This document shows, in pieces, positions 1-11,736 of a DNA stretch of 64,000 nt (position 1 is the stretch's first letter; every line of letters starts with the position of its first letter). A program made the position numbers and the translations under genes. Source of the DNA: Hevea brasiliensis (taxonomy: Eukaryota > Streptophyta > Magnoliopsida > Malpighiales > Euphorbiaceae); contig NC_079505.1 in assembly GCF_030052815.1 (NCBI RefSeq), forward strand, positions 79,120,351 to 79,184,350. The letters run 5' to 3'. The notes under the pieces were generated by a model. That model ran no database searches. It was not told the origin of the DNA and saw only the letters and a program-made list of their open reading frames with translations.

Positions 1-862
1 TTCTCGCTGGAGTGAACCATTCAGATTAAATTGAACAATCTGAAGTTGACCAACCAATTCCTTTGAAATCCCCAAAAGCACCTCAGCGGCATTTTCTGCC
101 TCTAAAAACCTTCCCCAAACCATTTCTGCAGCTTCCTCCATGCGAAAAGTTACTTGTTCTGTATAGTGCAGCTTTAATTTCAGCTGTTCTTCATTCTGTC
201 TTAGTCCAGACAATTTCTTATCGAGATAAAGTTCTCGTGCAAGAGACTTCTCCAACGTTCTCAGAATATGCTTTTTTTGTTCAGCTGTCCTCCATTTTGA
301 ATTTGCATCAATATTTGGCAGTTGACTGTTGGCTGAGAACTCCAAGGACTCATTCTCTTTCCCTGTCAATGTGGAACCCAACAGCTGAATAATGAGAAAG
401 TAGAGAATTCTTAAATATTGGCTTTGAAATCAATAAATTTAACTTACAGTCCTCAGGTCTGAAAGTCGGAAAGGCCCTCTGCAACTTGATTGACTGCATC
501 TTCACCTCTGCAAGCCGCTCTTTAGATTTGTTCAAGGATTCCTCAGAATCGTGCAATTTCTCTTCCATGATTGGGACTAGTTCTGTTAAGTGTCCGCATG
601 AAAATATTTTATGACGAGCATGAACAATATCTGCTTGGATACTATCCATGAAATTCTCCATCTCTCTTAGCTCAGAATCCAAAAAACCAGATAGAAGATC
701 AAACACCAGTGCCTTTTCAACACTTGAGATATAGCTATTTTCCATGGCCATTACCTCAAGATCAGTATCCCAAGCCAACAGATGAACTAAAAGGACATGC
801 AAGTGTACCAATTTCTCAGAAGAATATGCCAAGTCCAAGTCTGCTTTGGTTAAAACTTCCAT
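1..862 (-). CDS. WIT-type WPP domain-interacting tail-anchored protein, 5' part (partial)
   Basis: Two minus-strand exons are readable. Exon 1 covers 862-448 and ends at a GTAAGTT donor; the next exon starts at 362 after a CAG acceptor and stays open to the window edge. The join keeps frame through a W-K-E-N segment. Recognisable blocks are SSEKLVHLHVLLVHL, VEKALVFDLLSG, KLHDSEESL, LEKSLARELYLDKKL, EEAAEMVWGRFLEAENAAEVLL and LQIVQFNLNGSLQRE, which are typical of plant WIT1/WIT2. These are outer-nuclear-envelope coiled-coil proteins that bind WPP-domain proteins such as RanGAP and take part in plant LINC complexes. The remaining coiled coil and the C-terminal membrane anchor lie outside the window. 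The start is uncertain: ATG 862 has an in-frame TAG four codons upstream, and the N-terminal segment found in relatives before the EVLTK block is missing in this frame. Family assignment is firm; start and functionality are less so. Confidence 0.85.
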
Positions 863-1800
863 GAAAACTTTCTATATCCCACATGCCCCTCCTCAGGATG
901 AGTTTCCTTCATGTCTTTTGTCAGATTCTGGATTATCAAGAGAGTAGTCACCCATTCGTGCTGCTCAGTTCCTTAATCTTGAAAACCTGGGGGAAGGAAT
1001 GTAGACATGAAAGAATCAGAAATAAGCTTTTTATTAGAGCTCCCTCATAGAGCTTACAGTCAGCACTATAGGTCGAGGAAAGAACAAGTCTAAGTCCCTT
1101 TTCCTTTAAGATCGTGGTCCCTTGACACGACCTTAGGCCAGGACTGTATCAATCCACCTCAGGTGTAACAATCAAAACTCCTTAATTCCTACATTTGCAG
1201 AAATGTAATAAACAAGTCCTGATTTTTCCAGTTGCCTATTACATTTTAATTCACATCCAAAAGCTTAATTGTTTGATGTTTTCAGTTCATTGACAAGATC
1301 TCTGGAGGCATTAACTATTTTGAAATGAATTTGAACCCCCTCCTTTATTACCACAGGACCATAAACAAACCACTAACTCTAAACTGATAAGCTATGCTAG
1401 AATCTCTCATTAAAACATAACAATTAAGGAAATCAAATCCTTGTGTTAAAACAAGATCCAATAAATACTGTATGTACTCATTCTAAGTAAGTCCAAAGGA
1501 TTCACATTTGATCAACAAGCCACTTACCCACATACCAAAAAATTAAATAAACAATCAACATATAGTGAAAAATTCACCTGCAGACTGCAGTGTGTATCAG
1601 AGAGATGTAAAAAAGTAAGAATTATATATGAACATGCATAGAGAATTAGTGAATTGGGTTCATAAAGAAAAAAATTTACCTGAAAGAAACCCTTGATGGG
1701 TCTTGCTGAGTTGTGAAGAATGAAGAGGAATTAAAGATGATCCAGCTCCAGCTCCAGCTCCAGCTCCAGAATCGAAAGTTACAGTCTTCAACTACCTCTC
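863..1800 (-). other. 5' leader of the WIT-type gene with one intron and a uORF
   Basis: The coding exon extends upstream to 986, where a pyrimidine-rich tract ending CCCCCAG gives an acceptor. The matching donor CAG/GTAAAT lies at 1680/1679, so the first leader exon runs from about 1800 to 1680 and an intron covers 987-1679. A 20-codon upstream ORF begins at ATG 955 and ends at TGA 893, 30 bases before ATG 862. Its sequence, rich in D, E, S and K, resembles the acidic N-terminus expected of WIT proteins, so it may be the original start cut off by a frameshift rather than a regulatory uORF. The transcription start is not visible. Confidence 0.5.
1742..1769. repeat. Hexanucleotide repeat (CCAGCT)n in the WIT leader exon
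   Basis: Between four and five tandem copies of CCAGCT lie inside the inferred first non-coding exon of the WIT-type gene. On the transcript it reads as an AGCTGG repeat. Confidence 0.8.
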
Positions 1801-4727
1801 ATTTCATAAAACGGTTGATTTACGGGGATCCGTGTTGGTGGATTAAGGATTAAGTGATTAAGTCTAAAATAAGCCACGGGTGAACTGACAAGTCAACGTT
1901 GAAAGCTTGCTGGTAGTCATTGAAAAGGCCCAGGGTGGCGCACGTTAGCCAGCTCCAGAAATATGGCGCTCCTCACAGGAGCAGCTTGTATGTACATATA
2001 CACAAGACAAGCATCACGTTCTTTACGACGGAAAAAAAATAAAAGAAAAAAATGATTAAACTCTGTTGATTCATTCTCTTTTTTAATTTCAATTCTTACA
2101 AAAATTAAATTATTAAAATGTTTTTCTTATTTTTTATATCTTGAAAACATAAAACAAATTATTACAGCGTGTTTTCCGCTTAAGACAACAATAACCAAAA
2201 AATTAAAAACACGAATTTAAGACCAAAAATGTTTTCGTTAAATTCAATAATCCCATTTATATTAAATATTACAAATTATTTTTTATTTTTATTGAATAAA
2301 CTTTTCTTTTTTGAAAATAGTTAGTTAAGTTTTTTTTATATTTATTATTATATTAATAATTAATTTATATATTCGTTAATTATTATAAATTCATTAAATA
2401 TAAGATTTTTTTTATTTTATAGGAAATTATATTTTTTAATTTTACTGAGAGTAGTTTAGAAAATAATAATAAATAAATTTCAATTATAAAATTATAATAA
2501 CATAAATTATGTGAAATTTAATTAAATTTTACTTTTAAATTGTGTCATTTTAAATAATAAAATTCATTTAAAATAAAATTATAATTAGTATTCACTTCAA
2601 ATAAATTTTAAAATTTGATGTAAAATTAAATCAAACATCATGCAAGTAAAATTTATAGTTCCACCATGTTGTTATTAAATTTCATTATTAATTTTTAATA
2701 TGTGAATTTATTAATAAATTAGTCTTTTCTTCAAATTAAATGAAAAAGATAAGTTCATTCTTTGCTTTAATGATAAAAGAGAGAATTTTCTGCTCTTTAG
2801 ATCATTGCTTTTCCTGGACGTGGATGGGTGCTGCCGGCCACCATTCGGCGGGCAACACCCGGCTCCCACTTTTTTGTTTTTTTTTTTAGCTTTTTCTTCT
2901 AACTTTTTCCTTCTTTTTATTGGAGCCTCACGTATAAGATTAACGATAAGTAATTATTATATTTATAACTCTTATTTCTCATCAATGTTATTTAGATATT
3001 TAAAAAAATTATATATTTTTTTAATTTTATTAATATTTATTTTTTTTAAATATTAAATATTAATCTTAAAATGAGCCAAAATTTATAAGAGTAATGTGTA
3101 GCTCTTAATTTTTTTAAATTTTATATTAAATATATTTTTATTATTTTAATTTTTTTCATAATTTATAATATAAAATCTCAAAAACTAAATTATTTAAGTT
3201 ATAAAACAAATAAAATTAAGATATTTTAATCTTTTTACTATAATTAATAAAAAATTTAATGAGATAAATGAAGGATTTTCAAATATCATAAATTATATTA
3301 CTTAATTTGAAAATATATATATATTAAATTATAAGTTTAGTTAAAATTTAAAAATTAAATTGTAATTTAAATAAATTTTTTTTGAAATATGTTTAATAAT
3401 ATTATTATTTATCATTAAATTGTTATCAGTCAGACGGATTGGAATTGTACTTTTGAAGCCAATCATTGCCATTTTTTCACTCGTTTATATACCAATCTAA
3501 TTTTCTTTATTATAATAAAAATATAATAACCCAGTTGGGCTGGGCGTATCCCCGGAGTGATGAACAGCTCTGAGTTATGGGCTTCAACAAAAAAGGCCAT
3601 TGCGTTGTTGTCAACAATGGGCTTATGCATTTGAGTCTTTTTATCATCTAATTTTTCTCCATTCTGTAGTCACCCAATTGAGTTTTTCAAGGCTATGGCT
3701 ACCTTGCAATGGGCCATAAAGATGATTTGTGCTGAATTTGGTTCCAATTAGAATCAAATTGAATACACTTGTGTTGGAGTTCTGATTAGATGTAAACAAC
3801 AAGAAGTTAGGAATTCTTTTTTTTTTTTTTATGTGATTTTCCCCTTTATATAGAGAAAAGCATTCTTCAAATCTAGGACTAAAGACTTAATGTCTAAAAA
3901 TAAATTCTAAATTTTTATATTTTTAACAATTTTCATAATTGTAATAATTTACACCCATTAAAACAGTCATTTTTATAAGGCCTGTGCGTCTTAATTGTAA
4001 TACTAAAAATAATTTGACTCTAATTAATAAAATTAAAAGAATTAGTCAAAATAAGCTTTTTTTTTACATTAAATTTAAAATAAATAACAAAAACTATATA
4101 AGAATTTTTTATTGGATATCAAAATAAAATGCTTTTTTCAAAATATATAAACAAAGGACGATGACATTAAACCGTTTGTTAAAAAAAAATTTACTATTTA
4201 ATCCCTAAATTTTAATTGGTATTATAATTTTAATATCTGTATTTTAAAAATTGAATGATTTATTCTCTCACTTATGCTTTAGTCAAAATCAGATATTATT
4301 TCATCCAATGTTGTCATTAATCTCAGTAAAAAAAATAAATATAACATTTATTCAATTAAAAAAAATTATTGTTTGGCCCTTACATTGTGTTTAGATTGAG
4401 TACAGTATGATTTATTAATGTATCATATTGTATTATATTATATTGTATTATATGGTTTTTATTGTTAACATATTTGAAAAGATAGTACGGTATAAATAAT
4501 TTAATAATATTTTCTTATTTAGTTAAATGATATAATAAATATAAAGATTACTAAAATACTCTTATTGTTGTTTTAAATATATAAAAAGTTATTTTAAATT
4601 TTATTTGCACTGTTTTTTTTTTTCAAAACCAAAGAGTTCAGTATTAATTATCCAATTGACAAAATAGACAATAATCTAGGTATACAAAATCACTTACCAA
4701 TAAAATAAGAAAATAGATTCTAGAGCC
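1801..4727. other. AT-rich intergenic spacer
   Basis: Mostly A/T runs with short repeat debris. A GC-rich patch near 2815-2870 and a T-rich open frame at 2805-3056 have no recognisable protein. Around 4375-4560 there is a sequence with repeated GTATTATATTATATT units resembling decayed MITE ends. I see no gene. Confidence 0.6.
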
Positions 4728-4732
4728 AGTAA

Positions 4733-7106
4733 TGTAAAAAAAAAAAAAATATGCAGAAACTTAAAACGCAGCCGCCCCCCCCCCCCCCCCCCCAATTTCT
4801 CTCTCCCCGACTCCACTCTTCCCCCTCACTTTCTCCCTCCCATTTTCGTCCGGTCGACCAAAGATCGCTGTTGGTGAGGTACCGCCGCCTTCCTCGATCT
4901 GAGGTACCGGCCTTCCTCGGTTTAACAACCACCAAGCAAAGAAAGAAGAGTGAGCAGGAGACAGCAGAAAGAGAGAGAAGGAGAGAGGAAAGAGAGGAGA
5001 GAGGGAGAGCGCGCGCGACCGAGGGCCCGACTTTGCAGAGTCGCCCCGGCCTACTCCGGCGGCCATTCCCGGTGAATTCAAGTGCCACGGACTCCCAAGA
5101 TGATGAACTTTCAAATGAGACTAGTGGCACCTCGTTTGGTGGCCGAAGGAAGGAGAATCGGCAGGGGAAAGTTGGAAGAAAATCATATGGGTTTCTCGGT
5201 TTCGGTCACTTTTCTGGAGATCCGACTATCAGATCAAAAATCTGAGGCCACCGATGGACTCAGGACGACGAGATCTTCGAGATAGGACTGGTCCCGCTCC
5301 GATCGGACACCGTTTGAAAAAGGCGATAATCGGACGGTCTAGATCGCTTGGTGAGATTTTCGAATTTTTTCGATTCCCAAAGTTTAAAAATAATTTTATG
5401 ATAGTTATTAACACAATTTGGACTTAATTTAGGTGCAATCGGATCGAGGATAGCTCATCGACGCCGAGACCGCATTTTCAGTCAGATCCGACTGTCCGGT
5501 AGCCCGTCTTAGAACATGGTCAATATTACAGTCAATCCTAGCATTTTCAGACATTCTGGACGCGTTCCAGGTGTCAGAATTGACATAGGTAAACCCGAAC
5601 TCCAAGTTGCTCATTTTCGGCTAATATCGATTTAGAATAAAATTCATAAAATATTCGTGGATGATCGAAAAATTATAATTCCTTTTTCAATAGCCTTATA
5701 ATATTATTAAGGACCGCAGGGCAAAATTTTAGAATTTTTAGAGCTCGTTTGGGTAGTTTTTGCAAAAGGGCTAGTTATAGGGGCTAAATTGTAATTTTTT
5801 TTGAATTGTGGTTGTTGACTGTTTGAGTGGGCCCAGGAGAGGCCTTGTGATGTGATTGAGTTGTGATTGTGTGATTGGCAGATATAAAAGTGTATTTTGA
5901 AGCCTTTTGCAGGTTGGATAGGTCCTAGGTATAGGGGAAACTCTGCTGGATTTTCGGCATGAATTAGGCTGTCTGTTGCCTCTTTAGAGCTTCATTTTAA
6001 CTTAGTACTAATAAATTTATAATTTAATTATTAGGTGATCGATGTCAGCTATTTTCCTCCATCCAGTAGCCACAATAGTCCTCGGTGTATTGTGAGTAAA
6101 ATATTAATTTTAATTATAATTTCGATATTACTATATGTTCAAGCATGCCCATGCATCACTTATAAATATGTATTTATGTAGTTAAATACTAGGCACGTTT
6201 TTATATTGCTTTCATAATTATTAAAATGCCATGGATGTTGTTGTGGTAATTTGGAGCAGTGTGCGTGTGTTGGCGTGTGTGTGGTATAGTGTTGGCTATG
6301 GACAGGATGGGTAGACACGGCTTGAGATCTTCATTGGGACCTGGTCCTTCGGGGTAGACACGGCTTGAGTTCTTCGCTGGGAACCCGATTTAGTTTATTA
6401 AGCAAAAGTCCAGCTTGAGTTCTTCGCTGGCACAGGTTGGATTAAGAGGGCTGTATAGGGGATCAGCTCCCATATATGTATTGTTTGACATTATCGGGTG
6501 TGTGAGTGCTCCAAATTACCTTTTTGCTGTTATGATGTGAAACTATTGACGATGTTATATTTCACTCTACAGGGTGCATTAGCTTTAGATAGCTATAGAG
6601 ATTATTGTTAAAATTGATATTTTACTCTCTGAGTCGAACGCTCACTCCTGTTTAACTATTTTTCCAGGCTACAGGAGGAGTTCTTTTACAGAGCAACCTG
6701 CTTTCTTCCTTGTAGGTTTAACGTCGGTTATTTAATTATTTTATTATTTTTCAAAATTTGAAATCTAGAACTCCGCATGTGTTAGCAATAGTGTGAACCT
6801 TCTTAGAAATCGTGTTAATTTAAATTTTTGAGATTAATAAATGAAGATTTGTGTGGTATTTAAATAATTTGTAAGTGGTAGTAACAGGGTTGAGCGAGGC
6901 TCCCCTTACTTCAGTTTTTTATGGTTATCGGGTTGGGTTGACCCGAATAAAAATATTTTATTTTATGTAATTTTATTTACATGTTGGGCCTAAGTTTTTG
7001 GGCCTTAGTTAAGGATTTGAGAACAGTAAGGCTTACTACAGGCCTCGGGGGCTTTATGCTGGCCCAGGTCCTAGTGCCGGTCCGGCCCATAGGTTGGGTC
7101 GTGACA
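4733..7106 (+). repeat. 5' LTR of the LARD-like element
   Basis: It pairs along its whole length with 11737-14062. In one 60-base line of the conserved core (5701-5760 against 12661-12720) I count three differences, all transitions. Its left end reads TGTAAAAA where the right LTR reads TGTAACAACCTAAAA, so a few bases were lost from the left terminus. It carries a poly-C tract at 4774-4792, a GC-rich pyrimidine/purine-biased stretch to about 5060, the conserved core near 5685-5760, and three copies of a CTTGAGNTCTTCGCTGG motif at 6321, 6364 and 6414. Confidence 0.9.
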
Positions 7107-7110
7107 AAGT

Positions 7111-7122
7111 CGGTATCAGAGC
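7111..7122 (+). promoter_or_regulatory. Primer-binding site (initiator tRNA-Met type)
   Basis: CGGTATCAGAGC lies four bases inside the left LTR. It differs only in the first base from the canonical plant PBS TGGTATCAGAGC, which is complementary to the 3' end of initiator methionine tRNA. This primes minus-strand reverse transcription. Confidence 0.85.
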
Positions 7123-8483
7123 TTAGGCTCTAGATTCATGAGAAATAATATACTTGGGAGTGTAAAAGGAGTCTTGTTAAGATGCTACATGCGGAGTATA
7201 GGATTTTGTTTATCTTTTTCTGTAATTCTTTGTTTCTAGATTCTGTGTTATATCTAGAGAAATATAAAAGTGCCTCAGCTTGTGTCTTGATTTTCGTGGA
7301 GTACATAGAAATGTGAAATAGAGTTAGCAGACATGTTGAGGTCTATCATGAGGATACGTACTCCAAGAAACACTATATTTCTATCAGTATGGGTCTAAGT
7401 GTTGTGCCTATCTAGTGCTAGGCACGGGTACGTAAAGGTGAGTCTTGAAAGTACATTTGCCCTAGATAAGGATGAGGATACCACTGCTGGCAGTCATCAG
7501 TGGATGACCCAATCAGAATAAGTTTATGACAATAGTAGATTCAAGAGAGATAAGAGATTAGGAGACCTAGTCTGTAAGGACATATCATAGTAACTATACA
7601 ATGTTCTCAATGTCTGCTCTGTAAGCTTTAGATTACAGTACCGACATGAGATTATTGTGTAGAGCTGCGTACTTCCCTGTAGTGCTCATGATAAGGATGT
7701 TTGCAGGTAGTCTCTATTTTGGTACAGTTATGCCAGAATAGGGTTCTATTACTGCAAAAGAGTTTAAAAATCCTAGGTAGAGATTTAAAACCCTATAGCT
7801 AGAATATTAAAGGGTCACAGTTGTAAGGTAGCTAGAGTCAGTGACTCAGTTACCCTAACATAAGCTACAGTTACATCAGGAATTGCTGAAAGACTAGTGG
7901 TTTCAGTATAGTCATAAATTAAAGGTAACACCTATAGGGTGAGGCCATTTGGTCTTTGATATGGGGTCTTAGAGAGTTTTGGCATTGTAATGGGCCTTTT
8001 GCCTAAAGTTTAGTGAAAAATAGTATCTTCCTTGTGTAGCAGCAGGGCGCAGGGTATGATATTTCTCCCGTAAGGAAGACAGGATGCTATGGATGATGTT
8101 CATAGCCTGTGAAACAACACTTTAAGGGGTTTGCAGTATGATAAGAGAGTAGATAGCCTGACATGGTTGTGGCAAGGTGGAAGATACAGTACCTTTTTCG
8201 CAGTTAATTATGATGTAAAGCAGTCTTATTTTTTCAAGAGGGATAGGGATTTATTACTAATAATGATGACTTATGGAATAATGTCCCAGATGGGACTGTA
8301 GAGTGCGGTAGAGAGTAGTTGGCTCGGGTATCCTAGAGAGGATACAAGTTCCATTATAGGAATCATATATAATCAGATCATGATGGATGTAAATCCTTTG
8401 AATTGGATAATAGGTTTGGGTGCCCGGAATCTTATGTTTTGGAGAATTGAGTAAACATAGAAACAAAAAATAAAATAAAATAA

Positions 8484-8547
<64 letters not shown>

Positions 8548-11500
8548 AAATAAAATTTCTGCAGAATCAATTCTCGAGGTAGTAAGAGTATTATTTAAGC
8601 TAAAGGATAAGAATAGAGATCATACAATAAAAGTATGACTGTAATTTCTTAAGTTCCTTTTTGACTTCATATTGTTCAAACAGTAGTATAATCTAATTAT
8701 AATAGTGTTAAGAGTAATAAATTATCGAAGATAAATCACAAAAGGCCAATAGATAGAGAAAGTGCAGAATGAAAGTTTGGACAATTGATTGTAGATGCAA
8801 AATAATCTAAATGCTAATGGAAGTACTAGCTAGAGTGGTCAAAGGATCAAATCTGAGTAGCACAGATATGTGATAACGCGGTAGAAACTCTGAAAGATAT
8901 AGTTAGCAAGTACAGCTGTCGTGTTAGGAAGAAGAATGGAACTAGGGATAGAATAGTCAAGTTCTATTTTGAGTAAGACCAAGGAAATAAATGAAAGGAC
9001 AACCTGAAGGGCGCAGAATAAAAAGGAACAAAGTTAATATATAGGGTAGGCTAAGTGTTATTCTTGACAAGGTGAATGACAAGGATGGAGAACCCAAAAT
9101 GGGACCACATTAGTGAGAATAGTGATGGAGGTATGGAATCTAGTAATGTGATACTCATAGCATGATGTAGTTGAGGTAGTGCCAAGGGCTAAAATATAAA
9201 GCTTGGAGTTGCATGATTGAATCATACTCTATCTATTCCCTATTCTTAAAGTGAAGTGGATAGCAAAGGGGCAAGATTCTTTTAACTTGTTAACAGTATC
9301 AAGAAGATTAGGCGAGGAATACAATAATAATGAGCAAAAGCTAGAAGGTGTGCGATGGTATTGCGGACTATCTAATTAGGCAAAGAAAAAGAAGTTAGTA
9401 AGTAGTAAGTTGAATAAAGGTCAATCTAAGGGATCAAATAGGTATGATGAGAGGAAAAGAATAATAGATAATGACACATATGCTTAGTTTAGACTTTTGA
9501 GATAGTGAGAAGGTAGTTAGAGGTTCGTTATGAATGTCAGGCAAACATCTTTAGTGTGATCAACAGAATCACTTTGCAGTTAAGCAATAACGACAGAACA
9601 ACAGTAGGGGTAGAATGAAAAGTGACAAGTATGGGTGGTTATAAATCACTAGAAAGTTCAAGGATCAAATTAATGACCATAGATAAGGGCGGAATTAATG
9701 TTGAAAGAATCTATTAGTAAGAGAAATCTTTCAGGATTCAACAAAAGTTAAGGGCACAATATAAACGATGATAGATATGAATCATAGATTGAGTATAAAT
9801 AAAGTTAATAAATTATAAAATATTATGTCAGGAAGGACAATGGCACAGTAAAGAGTTCATGCAGATGATACCTTATAGGTAGAGCACAATTATGCTAGGA
9901 GATAATGAAATTTGAAGAGAAAGACCAAGAAACATAGGTTAAACGTTATTATATGGACAATAGGGCGTAGTTGAATATAAGAGGATATTTTTCTTTCTTT
10001 TCAAGTTTAGCTTGTGCTTTTGGTTCTAGAGGGTTATATAAGGAACAGAGACTGAGTCAAGGAGACCTAGTTATTTGAGAGTTTGGTAGGCACCAATTCA
10101 TACACAATTTCCTGATATGAGAATGACAGTAAGTGCATATCTAGTGTTAAATATGAAAGGACGATTAGAGTAATGACAGGAGTTAAATTGAGTTAGCTAC
10201 CAAGGCTTGCAACTATTTTAAACTATGAGCTAGAGGAGGTACTATTTGTGGATAAGTTTCAATATATGAAATTGTTGCTAATGGGAAAAGTTGAGGCTGA
10301 AGTTTGGAAAACTATGGGTAGTATATGTAATTATATTAAGGAGAATGAACATGTGAAGTATCTTATTTAGAATTAAGGCATAACACATATTTCCCACAGC
10401 CGTGTTAGTTCAGATGGAACTTATAGTTTATGGGGCTCCTATCCATCCAGGATGAGCAATTTCCTACTAAGGCCGGTAGAGAATGATAATGTTCTGATAG
10501 TTAAGTTGGAAAAAGGGGATACAAAAAAAAAAAAATTGTACGGTAAATTACAAATGTTACATAAGGTGAAGAATGTACTGGTGGGAGTAAATCGTAAGGT
10601 TAGAATTTCCGAAGTAATAGAACTAGTAATCAAGATAAGACTAAGAAATAAAATGAAAGTTAAAATTGATAATGGGATGGACATCCTTGAAGGAAAAGGA
10701 GTAAGGGTGAAATAGGATTACGAGTAAGGAATAGTGCAGCAGGTTGAAAAGATATCAACAATAGCAGAAATAGGAAAAGGAAGTGGATAAGATCCAAAGG
10801 ACAGGAAGAAAGCTCGGTAAAGCTAGTTATAATGACGAGGATAAGAAGAAATAGGTATGCTAGGAACACACTGAGAGATGTTTGAAACAAGTTATTATGA
10901 GATGATAGATTAATGGAGTAGTGGAGCCTCGATCTAAGTGCCAATGTGTCAGAAGTAGGCCACATACTAAGAAGCTATAGGAAAAAGTCTAGATATTTCC
11001 ATTCCAAAGAAGGAGTGGGAAACGATAAAGTTGCACTAATTAAGTTGTCAGGGAACCCAAACACTTTTGTCACCTAGAAGGAGAGACCCAGTTCACTTTC
11101 CAATGTTGATAAATGATACACTTGGCCCTTGGAGGTGACTCTACCTGACTGGTTATATAAGATGGACAGAGGTTAGTCTAAGTACTTTAGTAATGACACA
11201 TATAGATTGGAAATTTGAAGTATCATGAAAGTGAGAAGATGCATTGGTACTAACCGTTAAGGTCAAAGGATAAGTAAAGGTTTCGAACGAGATGTCTATG
11301 ATGGGTGTTACAGGAAAACTACTCATAAGATGCCTTAGGATAAGGAACATAAGTCATGTTTTGGGGAAAACAGAGATTATTGAAACAAAAGAATGAGGAC
11401 TGAAGTCACCAAGAGACACGTTAGAGCATAATAAAAGTGAGGTAAGCGCTAAAGTTGATTAAAGTTAAGAAACATCAAGTCAAGTACAGAGAGGTATAGT

Positions 11501-11722
11501 GAACATGTGAGATGTCAGAAAGATGGTCAATGAATAGCCAAGAGGTAAGAGCATCTCTAGGAAGAGATGATGACAGTTAGGACACTATAGTAGAATCAGA
11601 GAGCTTGAAGAATAATGTTTTACCAATCTCCACATAGCCGGAGGAGTAATGATTGCACTTGTTCTAATAATTTTCTTTTCCTTATCTCTTGTTTATTCAA
11701 AAATTCGAGGACGAATTTTTCT
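7123..11722 (+). other. Non-coding interior of the LARD-like element
   Basis: 4.6 kb of A- and G-rich sequence with no long frame and no recognisable gag-pol domain. The part 7782-10890 is matched co-linearly by 53224-56303 in the second copy. The longest plus frame (10452-10715, Lys-rich, starting MSNFLLR) is partly shared with the second copy, where it breaks after about 30 codons, so I do not call it a gene. A (TAA)n run sits at 8485-8541. Confidence 0.7.
8485..8541. repeat. (TAA)n microsatellite in the LARD interior
   Basis: About 19 trinucleotide units. The corresponding place in the second copy (near 53930-53960) has a much shorter and interrupted run, so it expanded or contracted after the copies separated. 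Confidence 0.9.
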
Positions 11723-11736
11723 TAAGGAATGAAGAA
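11723..11736 (+). promoter_or_regulatory. Polypurine tract before the 3' LTR
   Basis: TTAAGGAATGAAGAA sits directly against the TG of the right LTR. It follows ATTCGAGGACGAATTTTT, a phrase common at the end of plant Del/Tekay-type pol. It primes plus-strand synthesis. Confidence 0.75.

Noticed and set aside
4751..5245. 164-codon Pro-rich open frame in the 5' LTR, and similar frames at 11689-12074
   Set aside because: It begins in the poly-C tract, is broken differently in the 3' LTR copy, and has no domain. It is a by-product of GC-rich LTR sequence.
10452..10715. 87-codon Lys-rich frame in the LARD interior considered as a gag remnant
   Set aside because: The second copy keeps the start (MSNFLLR) but stops soon after, and there is no gag or zinc-knuckle signature. 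Composition alone explains it.
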